In this document: positions 1 to 8,352 of the stretch, piece by piece
Position numbering within the stretch: position 1 is the stretch's first letter
Layout: every line of letters starts with the position of its first letter
Assembly: GCF_004005945.1 (NCBI RefSeq)
Contig: NZ_SACS01000004.1
Coordinates: 207,474-271,473 of the forward strand
DNA length: 64,000 bases
Reading direction: 5' to 3'
DNA from: Rheinheimera riviphila
GTDB taxonomy: Bacteria; Pseudomonadota; Gammaproteobacteria; Enterobacterales; Alteromonadaceae
Position numbers and translations under genes: made by a program
Notes under the pieces: model-generated
Databases searched by the model: none
Told to the model about the DNA's origin: nothing
The model's input: only the letters and a program-made list of their open reading frames with translations

Positions 1-278
1 TGATTTCTAAGGATCGCAAGCTGCGTTTCATCCAGCTCTGCGACTTTGTGGCCAGCCAGTTGATAATGGCCCTGACTTGGCATATCCAGGCAGCCCAGCA
101 CATTCAGTAACGTCGATTTACCCGAGCCGCTGGGGCCAATAATCGCCACATATTCGTTTTGCCGGATCTGCAGGCTCAGTTCACGCAAGGCGTAAAAAGT
201 TTCATCCGCCATCTGATAACTTTTGCCGATATCGCAAAGGTCAATTACCACCGGCTGCTCATTTGCTGCGATGGCCAT
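1..278 (-). CDS. MacB-type ABC transporter ATP-binding protein (partial, cut by the window edge)
   Basis: The first 92 codons of an ABC ATPase, reading leftward off the window. The Walker A motif GPSGSGKST is visible about 50 residues in, followed by the NVLGCLDMPSQG segment typical of the MacB/LolD group of export ATPases. The ATG overlaps the stop codon of the adaptor gene upstream (ATGA at 276-280), so the two are translationally coupled. In this family the ATPase works with an inner-membrane permease and a periplasmic adaptor to export peptides, macrolides or lipoproteins. The missing part decides whether the permease is fused to it (true MacB) or separate. Confidence 0.9.
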   Translation of the reverse strand, partial: MAIAANEQPVVIDLCDIGKSYQMADETFYALRELSLQIRQNEYVAIIGPSGSGKSTLLNVLGCLDMPSQGHYQLAGHKVAELDETQLAILRN

Positions 279-1429
279 CATAAGGTCAGCTCCGTGACTT
301 TGACTTTGCTGCCATCGGTCAGGCCGCTGATGACGCGGGCAGGGCCGGTGACGACTTCCTGGCCTTCGGCTAAACCGTCGATAATGGCTTGGGCGGTGTC
401 GGTGGCCAGGCCAGTTTTGACCGTCGTTTTGTGAGCAACCCCATCTTTAACCGTCCAGACAAAATTGTTGTTGTCTTTTTTCTGCACCGCAGCCAGCGGC
501 ACCGACAAGGTGTTTTCAAGGCGGGCAGTCAGTAATTCTGCACGGCAACTAATCCCTGGGTGCAAACCGGCGATGGTTTGATCCAAAAGTACTTTCACCC
601 GAAACGACAAGGCCTGACTTTGCCCAAGCAATCGCGCTGAGCTACCAATCGCAATCACTTTGCCGCTAATCGCTTGGTCGGTATTGGATGCTGCAAAAAC
701 AGTGGCGGTTTGGCCGATGCTAATAGCGTTGATATCGGCTTCGTCAACCCGCAGTTCGGCCAGAATGGCGCTGGGGTCGGCTAACGTCATTAAATCCGAG
801 CCAATAATATTGGTAGTGCCCGGGATCACGGTTTCACCCGGTTTCACATCAACCGACACCAGCAACCCGGCAATCGGCGCCCGGAATTCGGTTTTTTTCA
901 GCGCATCTTCGGCCATCAATAAACTTGCAACACTTTGGGTGAGTTGCGATTTGGCGGCGGTAATGGCGATTTGGGCAATCTTCACTTCGCTTTTCAGTAA
1001 ATCGACCGTTTCCACCTGCACCAGTTTTTTGCGCAGCAATTGCTGCTGCCGATCCAATTGTCGCTGCAAGTTAGCGAGCGCCGCTTCCGTGCTTTGAATT
1101 TCGATGTTGGAGCGATTGACCATCGCCTGCGCTTTGGTCACTTCTGCCTGATAAGCGGTCGGATCAAGGCGCAATAACAGCTGATCTTTTTCGACTTGCT
1201 GACCTTCTTCGACCAGCACTTCGGCTACCCGGCCGGTCAGTTCCGAGCGAATTTGAATTTGGGTGTTGTACACCAGATTGCCGGACGCCAGGATACTGTC
1301 GTCCAACTGGCCGATGCTGGCTTTGGCGATGTTCACTTCCAGCTGTTGTTTGCCGGCGCGGTATTGTGAAAAGGCAATCAGGCCGGCTAAACCTGCCACA
1401 ATCAGGCCAATTTTAATGAATTTATGCAT
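278..1429 (-). CDS. MacA/HlyD-family periplasmic adaptor subunit
   Basis: A 383-residue membrane-fusion protein. Residues 5-22 form an N-terminal membrane anchor. A barrel-sandwich (lipoyl-like) half follows near residues 55-90, then a long alpha-helical hairpin (about 93-185, rich in Q, L, K and A), the second barrel-sandwich half with the motif FRAPIAGLLVSVDVKPGE, and a beta-barrel/membrane-proximal C-terminus. Such adaptors link an inner-membrane transporter to an outer-membrane channel of the TolC type. The ATG has a good ribosome site (AAGGA, 8 nt upstream). It overlaps the ATPase gene by one base, which supports a MacA-MacB export unit. The substrate cannot be told from sequence. Confidence 0.9.
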   Translation of the reverse strand: MHKFIKIGLIVAGLAGLIAFSQYRAGKQQLEVNIAKASIGQLDDSILASGNLVYNTQIQIRSELTGRVAEVLVEEGQQVEKDQLLLRLDPTAYQAEVTKAQAMVNRSNIEIQSTEAALANLQRQLDRQQQLLRKKLVQVETVDLLKSEVKIAQIAITAAKSQLTQSVASLLMAEDALKKTEFRAPIAGLLVSVDVKPGETVIPGTTNIIGSDLMTLADPSAILAELRVDEADINAISIGQTATVFAASNTDQAISGKVIAIGSSARLLGQSQALSFRVKVLLDQTIAGLHPGISCRAELLTARLENTLSVPLAAVQKKDNNNFVWTVKDGVAHKTTVKTGLATDTAQAIIDGLAEGQEVVTGPARVISGLTDGSKVKVTELTL

Positions 1430-1478
1430 AACGCCAATCCTTGTACAAATCTGGGCGGAGTGTGTTTGGTGATTTCGA

Positions 1479-1511
1479 AAACAAAGCCCGGCGCGTTAAA
1501 GCTACCGGGCT
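1479..1511 (-). terminator. Rho-independent terminator of the Yip1-like gene
   Basis: Inverted repeat AGCCCGG (1485-1491) / CCGGGCT (1505-1511) with a 13-nt loop. On the minus strand it is followed by TTTGTTTTC. It lies just after the stop of the Yip1-like gene and before the adaptor gene, so the two are probably separate transcripts. Confidence 0.6.
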
Positions 1512-1522
1512 GGCGTTGTTGA

Positions 1523-2215
1523 TTACACCAACAGCGCCCAAATTCCGAAGATTAAAACTGTGGGCAGCGCAGCAAAGAGGGCCGCTTTCACGGTGCTGAA
1601 GTTACACCACTGTTTTAAGCCGACGGCCGTCACGGCAATTTGCCACAACATAAACAGGCTAAAGGCTTCGGCCCAGGTGTAAAATGGCGCGCCAATCGGT
1701 AATTGCAGCAGTAACTGATTCAGCGATGCATAGTTGGCAGTGGCCAGTGGTAAGTTTGGGCTATCGGCGAATAACACCAATAAAATCAGTGCAATGGCAT
1801 TTAATTGCATTGGCATTTGGCTCCAGACACTAAAGCCAAACCAATCCTGATAGCGAAAATCGCCACTCATCTTGCTGATTAAATGCAGGTAACCGGCCAG
1901 GATGGCATTCATCAGCAGGAGCATTAACGGCCCGCTGACCGCAGCAATGATCGCGGTGTAAGGAGCCGTTTGCGCCATCACAGCCCGGGTTTGTTCGATT
2001 TCGGCCGGCGTTAAATCACCAGCCTGCAGCAGTTGTTGTTCCACCAGCCATTCTGGCGACATGCCCTGATAAAACAGGTAAAACGCCAACGCGGTTAACA
2101 GCATCTGGCCGATCAGCAACAGCAGATTGCCGCCGCTACCCCGTAAATTGGCAAAGGCCTGGCTTGGCGCGATAAAAATGTCGAGTAGCGAAGTGCGGAT
2201 TGCAGAAGTTGTCAT
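1523..2215 (-). CDS. Yip1-family integral membrane protein
   Basis: A 230-residue protein with about five hydrophobic segments, near residues 32-50, 85-112, 135-150, 185-203 and 212-229. The start MTTSAIRTSLLDIFIAPSQ resembles the N-terminus of bacterial Yip1-domain proteins (xxFxxPxxAF), whose function is not established. The ribosome site AAGGA lies 7 nt before the ATG. It sits between the MacAB-like pair and the beta-solenoid lipoprotein on the same strand. A terminator after the gene suggests its own transcript. Confidence 0.75.
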   Translation of the reverse strand: MTTSAIRTSLLDIFIAPSQAFANLRGSGGNLLLLIGQMLLTALAFYLFYQGMSPEWLVEQQLLQAGDLTPAEIEQTRAVMAQTAPYTAIIAAVSGPLMLLLMNAILAGYLHLISKMSGDFRYQDWFGFSVWSQMPMQLNAIALILLVLFADSPNLPLATANYASLNQLLLQLPIGAPFYTWAEAFSLFMLWQIAVTAVGLKQWCNFSTVKAALFAALPTVLIFGIWALLV

Positions 2216-2365
2216 CGATATGTCCTTATTCAGTGTTAGCGGTATTGAGGGTTAGCGGTTGCTGGCAAACACTGTAAATAACGGGTAACGTTGACGGGGA
2301 ATAAAAGTGAATAACGGTAAAAAAAGCGGATAAATGGTTGGAATGGCGGATGTACTGAATTCTTT

Positions 2366-2417
2366 TATTAAAGGTCTTCGCAGTGAGTGGCAACGGATGA
2401 CGCTTGCTGCGAAGACC
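2366..2417 (-). terminator. Long-stem hairpin after the beta-solenoid lipoprotein gene
   Basis: Perfect 11-bp inverted repeat GGTCTTCGCAG (2373-2383) / CTGCGAAGACC (2407-2417), followed on the minus strand by CTTTAATAAAAG. It is 23 nt beyond the stop of the lipoprotein gene and is probably its terminator. The loop is long (23 nt) and the U-run is interrupted, so efficiency is uncertain. Confidence 0.5.
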
Positions 2418-2439
2418 AAATTTAGGTTGGCGCGGCGTT

Positions 2440-3141
2440 TTAATCTTTGGCAATCGACACCGGACCATTGATTTGGTCAAGATCCAAATCGCCGGAGCCG
2501 GCATCGGTGATGGTCAGGCCGGCGGTGCGCACGACGCTGATATCACCTGAGCCGTCGTTGATGCTGACGATGCCGCCAATCTGGTCAATCTCCAAATCAC
2601 CAGAGCCATCTTCGACGCTCACAGCTCCAGCAATATTTCGGACAAACACATCGCCAGAGCCATCATCGAGTCGCAGCGAATTGCCACCGTTAATGCGAAG
2701 TTCGCCAGAGCCATCGGTGACGTGCAATGCGCCGGTTAAGCCTTCAATCACCGTGTCACCAGAGCCATCGTCCAGTACCAGACCAAAATTGGTCGGCACT
2801 TTTACAATCAGATCGATATAAGGGCTGTTGCCGTTGACAAAACTACTGGGCAAACTTGCATGCAACTGGGCGTTGTTGCCTTGTGCCTGCAAACTGATAT
2901 CGGCGTTCATGCCGTCGTAGCTATGAATTTCAGCAACCACTTCGATGGTTGTTCTGCCGGCTTCGCCTTGAATGAGCAAAGAACCGGCACCGGTTGAAGC
3001 GACCAGTTGCGTCAGCGCTGATGCTTCCAGTTCAAAACGTTTGGTACTGTGTTGGTCAGGGCTGTTGCCGCCGCCGCCAACGTGGATCACGCAACCGCTT
3101 AAGATGGCTGCAGTACAAAAAGCTAATAAAGTCGTTTTCAT
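2440..3141 (-). CDS. Lipoprotein with DUF4097-like beta-solenoid repeats
   Basis: A 233-residue predicted lipoprotein. The signal peptide ends at the lipobox LSGC (Cys17). Residues 125-233 hold six imperfect repeats of about 18 residues, each opening with (D)GSGD or GSGE followed by alternating hydrophobic residues. This is the pattern of a beta-solenoid in the DUF4097/putative adhesin group. AGGA lies 8 nt before the ATG. The repeats show at DNA level as recurring ACCAGAGCCATC on the plus strand. Location is probably the outer-membrane periplasmic face or cell surface. No enzymatic motif was seen; a scaffold or adhesive role is only a family-level guess. Confidence 0.8.
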   Translation of the reverse strand: MKTTLLAFCTAAILSGCVIHVGGGGNSPDQHSTKRFELEASALTQLVASTGAGSLLIQGEAGRTTIEVVAEIHSYDGMNADISLQAQGNNAQLHASLPSSFVNGNSPYIDLIVKVPTNFGLVLDDGSGDTVIEGLTGALHVTDGSGELRINGGNSLRLDDGSGDVFVRNIAGAVSVEDGSGDLEIDQIGGIVSINDGSGDISVVRTAGLTITDAGSGDLDLDQINGPVSIAKD

Positions 3142-3324
3142 CGAAGAAGTCCTGAAATAGGTAAATGCTGAATTGCAGTCAATCTTGGCAATAATAGTGC
3201 CATAAAAATTATTTATATAATTCAGTTGTTTACATTTTAATGTTGGCTATCAGCTGGTCGTTGCAGCCAAAAAGTTGGTCGATTTGACCAACAATTAACT
3301 GACTGATAAACCACGCTTTCCACA

Positions 3325-3984
3325 TCAACCCCGGTGTTGTGTGGTGGTTGCCAGTACACTGCGATACCGTTGCAGCAGAATTTGCACCCGTTTGACATAG
3401 GCTTTGGTTTCGGCGTAAGGCGGAATACCGGCGTACTTACTGACAGTGCCAGGCCCGGCGTTATAAGCGGCACTCGCCAAAGCGATATCACCTTGATAAC
3501 TTTGCAGTAATTTCGCTAAATAGGCACTGCCGCCGAGAATATTGGCGTGACTGTCAAAACTGTTTTTTACGCCTAAGTCTTTGGCGGTCTTGGGCATCAG
3601 CTGCATCAGGCCCCGTGCGCCTTGTCTGGATAAGGCATCGGCTTTAAAGCCTGATTCGGCGTGGATCACCGCCCGGATCAATGCCGGCTCCAGCTGATGT
3701 GCCGCTGCCGCCTCGCTGATACTATGCTGATATTCCGCCAGAAATAATCGGGTATTCGACCAGTTGACGGTCGATGTCGGATTACAGGCGTAACAATCAA
3801 ATTTTACTAAGCGGTAAGGGCGGTTCAGCGGTTGTCGATCCGAAAACGCCACCACGCCGTTGGTCTGGGTGTATTGATAGACTTTGTCTGCCGCCATTGC
3901 AGGCGCCGCACCCGTTAACACTAGCACGACAAGAGTGACAACAGAGGGTACCCAAGGTGTGAGTGAAAAAAAGTGACGGCTCAT
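3325..3984 (-). CDS. Lytic transglycosylase, SLT domain, with DUF4124 N-terminus
   Basis: A 219-residue secreted protein. It has a signal peptide (about 1-32), a DUF4124-type stretch (about 35-55: VYQYTQTNGVVAFSDR), then a Slt-type lysozyme-like domain from about residue 95. The catalytic glutamate is E110 in IHAESGF, followed by GLMQLMP and AYNAGPG, the classic family-1 lytic transglycosylase motifs. It cleaves the MurNAc-GlcNAc bond of peptidoglycan to give 1,6-anhydroMurNAc. The start lacks a strong ribosome site, but the signal peptide fixes it. It differs from the MltB-type enzyme at 42.8 kb. Confidence 0.92.
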   Translation of the reverse strand: MSRHFFSLTPWVPSVVTLVVLVLTGAAPAMAADKVYQYTQTNGVVAFSDRQPLNRPYRLVKFDCYACNPTSTVNWSNTRLFLAEYQHSISEAAAAHQLEPALIRAVIHAESGFKADALSRQGARGLMQLMPKTAKDLGVKNSFDSHANILGGSAYLAKLLQSYQGDIALASAAYNAGPGTVSKYAGIPPYAETKAYVKRVQILLQRYRSVLATTTQHRG

Positions 3985-4039
3985 AACAGATTTTCAGCCA
4001 ATAACCTGATGTTTTAACATTGAAGGTAGCGGATCCGCC

Positions 4040-4072
4040 AAATAAAAACAGGAACCGCTAAGGGTTCCTGTT
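4040..4072 (-). terminator. Rho-independent terminator of the DUF1232 gene
   Basis: Perfect 10-bp stem AACAGGAACC (4047-4056) / GGTTCCTGTT (4063-4072) with a 6-nt loop. On the minus strand it is followed by TTTATTT. It lies 16 nt past the stop codon of the DUF1232 gene. Confidence 0.75.
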
Positions 4073-4087
4073 GGTCCGTCAGCAGGA

Positions 4088-4654
4088 TTAACCACCTGGC
4101 CGGAAAATAGAACGGAAACCACCACCGCCGCCACTGCGACGTTCGGCACGACGACGGCGCATCCACAGGAACAGTTCCTGTTTTTTCGTTTCCAGCCAGT
4201 CAGCTTTGCTTGGGCTGGTTTCTGCGCCACGGCGAGCAATTTCAGCAGCACGGAATTTGCAAAATTCGTCATAAGCCTGAATATCATCAGCCAGCGATTG
4301 AGCCACTAACTCAATCATGATGGCGTCATCGAGAAAACCCAGCACCGGCACATGGTCAGAAATCAGGTCTTCTGGTTTGGCAAAATAGGCCAGCGCACTC
4401 AGCACTTCGGCCGTTTCTTCGTCCGTCAGATCCCATTCTTTGTCTTCAACCAGCGCGACCAGTTGCTGTAATTTCAGGATCCGGCTGGCCATAAATTCTG
4501 GCACTTTACCATCTACATCCTGTGCCAGCTTTTTAGAGGCCGCTAAAATCTGTTGTTGATTTAAGCTGGATACCGCACCTTGGGTTTTGGCCATGATTTG
4601 ACGGAAATAATCTAAATCCGGTTCTTGTAATTCAAAAGTGATAGACAGTGACAT
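4088..4654 (-). CDS. DUF1232 (YkvA-like) protein
   Basis: A 188-residue protein. The start chosen is the ATG at 4654, which has AGGGAA 6 nt upstream; a longer in-frame form to 4729 lacks a ribosome site. The middle (about 100-145) matches the short helical DUF1232/YkvA domain, with AYFAKPEDLISDHVPVLGFL followed by DDA. The C-terminus is basic and then glycine-rich (GGGGGFRSIFRPGG), which may be disordered. The function of the family is unknown. It is divergent from the M24 peptidase gene and ends at its own terminator. Confidence 0.8.
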   Translation of the reverse strand: MSLSITFELQEPDLDYFRQIMAKTQGAVSSLNQQQILAASKKLAQDVDGKVPEFMASRILKLQQLVALVEDKEWDLTDEETAEVLSALAYFAKPEDLISDHVPVLGFLDDAIMIELVAQSLADDIQAYDEFCKFRAAEIARRGAETSPSKADWLETKKQELFLWMRRRRAERRSGGGGGFRSIFRPGG

Positions 4655-4898
4655 GTTGGTGTTCCCTTTTTTCCTGGAATAAATAATTATTAGCGTCTGA
4701 GTATAAGTAAATTTATCAAAGGCAAACAAGTGCTAAATGCTTGACTTTTTTAACACCGAATTCGCTTTCCAGCCGAAAAAAACGCCGGTCGGCGCTGAAT
4801 AGGCGACTGTGCGGGGAAGGATGTATTGCTGATGGCTAGTCGTTGGCATTACCTTTACCACAACAATTTGAAATAAAACCAGATTTAGGGATCCAATC

Positions 4899-5639
4899 AT
4901 GGAAGTAATCAGCAATTATCCAGCGCCAGAACAAGTGGGACCGGCCTTTTCAGTCGACTTCATGCGTGTGGCGCAACATCATTCCTGGGCTGTGTTGTCG
5001 CAAATCGCTGCGGCGATCAAACCTGGGATGACCGAAGCCATCGCCAGGCAGCTTGCCAAAGATTTGTTACAACAATCCGGTGTCGAGCGGTTATGGCACC
5101 CGGTGATTATCCGTTTTGGGCAGAATACCTGCAAAATTTACAGTGAGCCTTCGGAAAAAGACACGGTTCTGCAAGAAAACGATATTTTTTTCATTGATTT
5201 AGGTCCGGTTTATGGTGGGCATGAAGGCGATGTTGGCGCTACTTTTGTGGTCGGAAATAACACTGAGCAGCAACAATGCGCCACCGCAGCACAGCAGTTA
5301 TTTGAGCGGGTTCGGCGGCACTGGCTGGTTGCGCAATGTTCCGGTAGCGAATTGTATCAGTTTGCTGAACAACAAGCGGCGGCACTCGGATATGAGCTGA
5401 ATCTGGCAATTAAAGGCCACCGGCTCTGTGATTATCCGCACAAGCTTTATGCTGGTGGTAATTTGGGGGATTTTGACGGTACCCCAAGGCCGGGCGTCTG
5501 GGTGCTGGAAATTCAGATTAAGCACCCAACCTTGCCGATTGGCGCCTTTTATGAAGATGTTTTACTTCAGGAAAGCGTTTTACTGGATGAGGTTGATTTA
5601 CTTGATAAATCTGTGTCGCCTGCTGTTATACAGAGCTAA
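4899..5639 (+). CDS. M24-family metallopeptidase (Xaa-Pro aminopeptidase-like)
   Basis: A 246-residue single-domain pita-bread-fold protein. All five metal-ligand positions can be placed: D in FFIDLGP, D in HEGDVGATF, H in IKGHRLCDYP, E in VLEIQIKHP and E in FYEDVLLQ. This suggests an active di-metal aminopeptidase. The length matches stand-alone M24 proteins rather than PepP, which has an extra N-terminal domain. AGGGA lies 7 nt before the ATG. Its 3' end overlaps the convergent receiver-TPR gene by a few bases. The substrate is not predictable. Confidence 0.85.
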   Translation: MEVISNYPAPEQVGPAFSVDFMRVAQHHSWAVLSQIAAAIKPGMTEAIARQLAKDLLQQSGVERLWHPVIIRFGQNTCKIYSEPSEKDTVLQENDIFFIDLGPVYGGHEGDVGATFVVGNNTEQQQCATAAQQLFERVRRHWLVAQCSGSELYQFAEQQAAALGYELNLAIKGHRLCDYPHKLYAGGNLGDFDGTPRPGVWVLEIQIKHPTLPIGAFYEDVLLQESVLLDEVDLLDKSVSPAVIQS

Positions 5640-7189
5640 AGTTGCGTTGCTGGCAGAGTAATGCCGCGGAATTTACGCAGGCCTAATTGGCGCATCAGCA
5701 GGTGGAGCTGTTGCAGATAGTCCGGCTGATCCGGCGCCATTTTTGCCGCGGCCTGATACATTTTGGCGGCCAGTTTAAAATCCTGTTGCTGCTGATGTCG
5801 TTGTGCCATGGTGGCATAGGCAGCAGCGCGATGTTGTGGTGAAATAATGAAATCAAAAGCATGCCGGTGTAAACAGCCGGCAAACACTCTGGCACTGTTG
5901 TCCAGCATCTGATCAAAGACTTTATTGGCTTCAAACAAAAAGTCAAAAGCGCGTTCTGGTTGCTCTAATCCGGCATAGACGACTGCCGCATGGCACAACA
6001 TCGACACCGACATCTCCGGTACCTGCAGTTGCTGTTGTTGTTGCAATAAATAGAGCTGCGCGCTGTCGACGCCTTGTTCAAATTTCATCAAGTGGGTTCT
6101 GATCAGTAACACAGCTGCGGCGATTTGAGTGACATCTTTATCGTCTTCGATTTGTTGCAACAGTTGTTTCAGTTGGATCAGCAGCACTGGTTTTTTCAGT
6201 GGATCCTGATTTAACGTCAGCAATAACAATAATGACCGCGCCTGGGCGATCGACAACTGCAAAAATAGCAATCCTTTACCGGCAAGGCGGCGTTTTCGTT
6301 CAATAAATTCAATAGCTTGTTCAGTTTTTCCGGCCAGGATCAACACCATATGAACCAACCGCACCATTTTCATTGACATGCCGACATTGGGTATTTTGAC
6401 CGCGACCTGGAGTGCTTTGTCATAATCCAATTGCTGAATGGCCAGATAAATTTGCCAGATTTCACGCCGCTCAGCGTACTTGGCCAGCTCTTCTGATCCA
6501 TCCTGTAAAAAGGCTTCACAAGCGGCAATATCACCCCGTTCATAGCGAATTCGAAACAACGCCCACAAGGCCCAACCTTGCATCTCGGCAACCGGCGTTT
6601 TTAACAACGGCACTACGGTTTCATGTTTGTCCATGTCCAGCAGCAACTGAATTTTCAGTTTCAGCAGTAATTGTTGCAGATCGTCCGAAATAGGTTGTTG
6701 TCGGGTATGCAGCAATAACTTCAGTGCGTCGTTGTAGCGGCCGAGTCCGGCCAGGCTCAGAATGGGCTTTAACCAAACGCCGGACATCACATGCTGCTTC
6801 AGTTCGGCATCTAATTGTTTGATATTAAACGGGCGTGATAGGTATTCAATCTGATGATAGGGGTATTCAATGGCGTGCCGGGCCCGGTCGTTTTCCGCCG
6901 CTAACAACACCAATCGGGTGCGGTTGGGCAAAATACCGGCCATGATCAGTGCTTCGACAATTTCGGCGCCACTGCGCTGTTCTTCAATTTGATAATCCAG
7001 AAAAATGACGTCATAGCTGAGTTTTTCTTTGCTATTGAGCAATTCTTCGACATTGGATTTGCTGGTCAGCTTTTTAATGCCCAGACTGTGCAACATCTGT
7101 TTGATCAGGTGCAGCAGATCCTGGTCTGATTCAATCACCAGCACCTGTAAATCAAACAGTTTTGCCAAATCTAACTTCAGCTGAGTCAA
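5636..7189 (-). CDS. Receiver-domain protein with TPR-rich C-terminus (paralogue 1)
   Basis: About 517 residues from a TTG start at 7189, which has GGGGA 6 nt upstream; the reading frame continues to 7318 but that leader does not look coding. The N-terminal ~120 residues are a CheY-like receiver with the phospho-acceptor aspartate in VIFLDYQI. The usual Lys-Pro pair reads Arg-Pro (LSRPFN). The remaining ~390 residues are helical, leucine- and glutamine-rich TPR-like repeats with no DNA-binding, GGDEF, EAL or kinase domain. A second protein of the same build lies at 61.2 kb. It probably acts as a protein-interaction output of a phosphorelay; the partner is unknown. Confidence 0.8.
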   Translation of the reverse strand: MTQLKLDLAKLFDLQVLVIESDQDLLHLIKQMLHSLGIKKLTSKSNVEELLNSKEKLSYDVIFLDYQIEEQRSGAEIVEALIMAGILPNRTRLVLLAAENDRARHAIEYPYHQIEYLSRPFNIKQLDAELKQHVMSGVWLKPILSLAGLGRYNDALKLLLHTRQQPISDDLQQLLLKLKIQLLLDMDKHETVVPLLKTPVAEMQGWALWALFRIRYERGDIAACEAFLQDGSEELAKYAERREIWQIYLAIQQLDYDKALQVAVKIPNVGMSMKMVRLVHMVLILAGKTEQAIEFIERKRRLAGKGLLFLQLSIAQARSLLLLLTLNQDPLKKPVLLIQLKQLLQQIEDDKDVTQIAAAVLLIRTHLMKFEQGVDSAQLYLLQQQQQLQVPEMSVSMLCHAAVVYAGLEQPERAFDFLFEANKVFDQMLDNSARVFAGCLHRHAFDFIISPQHRAAAYATMAQRHQQQQDFKLAAKMYQAAAKMAPDQPDYLQQLHLLMRQLGLRKFRGITLPATQL

Positions 7190-7518
7190 GCCATATCCCC
7201 AAATTAGAAAAACCGGCAGTCTGTCAAAAATAGCTACCAAATTCAGTGAGTAATTGTAAGCTAGCTTAGAACTAAATCCAAAACAGTGCAAAATGCGCTG
7301 GTGATCTGCAGGCTTCAACCTTTATGATTGGCGCGCGAAGCAGGGTAGAGCAGTAGCATGCCCCATGCTTTGGTTAGAAATTGACTTTTTAATTCATTTT
7401 ATCGATTAATGGCATTGATTTTATTCGTTATGACGAATTGTCATGCTCGGCTACTATGCTTTCAACGCAACGGCTTTTGTATTGAAGCCCCTTATTCAAC
7501 ACAACATGGAGAAGACAA
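7190..7518 (+). promoter_or_regulatory. ahpC promoter region with palindromic operator candidate
   Basis: A gene-free stretch. It holds a perfect palindrome ATTCGT-TATG-ACGAAT (7423-7438) and a -10-like TACTAT (7452-7457). The 13-mer TTTTATTCGTTAT (7419-7431) recurs before ahpF with the same 33-nt distance to its -10. The element covers the expected -35 position, which is otherwise poor, as in activator-dependent promoters. OxyR is the usual activator of ahp genes, but the match to its consensus is not good enough to name it. AGGAG-like GGAG (7508-7511) is the ahpC ribosome site. Confidence 0.5.
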
Positions 7519-8082
7519 ATGTCTATCATCAACAGCAAAGTAAAACCTTTTAACGCTCAGGCTTTCCATCAGGGTAAATTTGTTTCTGTATCTGACAAAG
7601 ATTTAATCGGCAAATGGTCAGTGGTTGTGTTCTACCCAGCTGACTTCACTTTTGTGTGCCCAACTGAATTAGGCGACCTGGCTGACTTCTATCCTAAGTT
7701 CCAGGAAATCGGCGTTGAAGTGTACTCAGTCTCTACTGACACCCATTTCACTCACAAAGCGTGGCACGATGCTTCTGAAACTATCAAAAAAATCAACTAC
7801 CCAATGGTTGCTGACCCAACGGGCACCATCACTCGTAACTTCGACGTGATGATTGAAGAAGAAGGTTTGGCGCTGCGTGGTACTTTCGTGATTAACCCGG
7901 AAGGCGAAATCAAAGTTGCTGAAATCCATGACCTGGGTATTGGCCGTTCAGCTTCTGAACTGTTCCGTAAAGTTCAGGCTGCTCAGTACGTTGCAAACCA
8001 CGACGGCGAAGTTTGCCCGGCTAAATGGACTCCAGGTGAAAAAACTCTGGCGCCATCACTGGATCTGGTTGGTAAAATCTAA
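7519..8082 (+). CDS. ahpC: Alkyl hydroperoxide reductase peroxiredoxin subunit AhpC
   Basis: A 187-residue typical 2-Cys peroxiredoxin. The peroxidatic cysteine is C47 in FTFVCPTE and the resolving cysteine is C166 in GEVCPAKW. The length equals the enterobacterial AhpC. It reduces hydrogen peroxide, organic peroxides and peroxynitrite in the cytoplasm and is recycled by AhpF, encoded next. Codon use is visibly more biased than in neighbouring genes (GAA, AAA, CTG, GTT, AAC dominate), which fits very high expression. A strong terminator follows, so ahpF is mainly transcribed from its own promoter. Confidence 0.98.
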   Translation: MSIINSKVKPFNAQAFHQGKFVSVSDKDLIGKWSVVVFYPADFTFVCPTELGDLADFYPKFQEIGVEVYSVSTDTHFTHKAWHDASETIKKINYPMVADPTGTITRNFDVMIEEEGLALRGTFVINPEGEIKVAEIHDLGIGRSASELFRKVQAAQYVANHDGEVCPAKWTPGEKTLAPSLDLVGKI

Positions 8083-8176
8083 GCTGCTGCCGCAGGCTTT
8101 GAATCAAGTGTGTTGAAGCAATAGTTTTAAATACTAGTGTTAAATGCGACGGTTTCGAAGCAAAACGCATCAATTG

Positions 8177-8204
8177 AAAAGGTCGGACATGGTCCGGCCT
8201 TTTT
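8177..8204 (+). terminator. ahpC: ahpC terminator
   Basis: Twelve-base-pair stem AAAAGGTCGGAC (8177-8188) / GTCCGGCCTTTT (8192-8203) with one G-T pair, a 3-nt loop and a T-run to 8204. It lies about 95 nt after ahpC and before the ahpF promoter. Confidence 0.8.
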
Positions 8205-8240
8205 GCATTTAACAAAGGTCCTTTATTAGGGTTTAATCGA

Positions 8241-8352
8241 ATATATTGATTGGTTATATTTGTTTTATTCGTTATTTATGTTTGATTGTTTTGGTTATGA
8301 TGGCTTTATCGAATTCAGAAAAAATTAACACCCAAATTTAGAGGAATCACCC
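8241..8352 (+). promoter_or_regulatory. ahpF promoter region sharing the ahpC element
   Basis: TTTTATTCGTTAT at 8263-8275 is identical to the element before ahpC. A -10-like TATGAT (8296-8301) starts 33 nt after the first base of the element, exactly the ahpC distance. The ahpF ribosome site GAGGA lies at 8341-8345. Common control by one peroxide-responsive activator is inferred. Confidence 0.5.

Noticed and set aside
2226..2504. 92-residue minus-strand frame after the beta-solenoid lipoprotein
   Set aside because: It overlaps the end of the lipoprotein gene, spans its terminator hairpin and has no ribosome site or coding-like composition.
2447..2821. 124-residue plus-strand frame with SPEPSS repeats
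   Set aside because: It is the antisense image of the DGSGD repeats of the lipoprotein gene.
7423..7438. Assigning the ahpC palindrome firmly to OxyR
   Set aside because: It lacks the ATAG-type four-element pattern of the E. coli consensus, and no oxyR gene is in the window.
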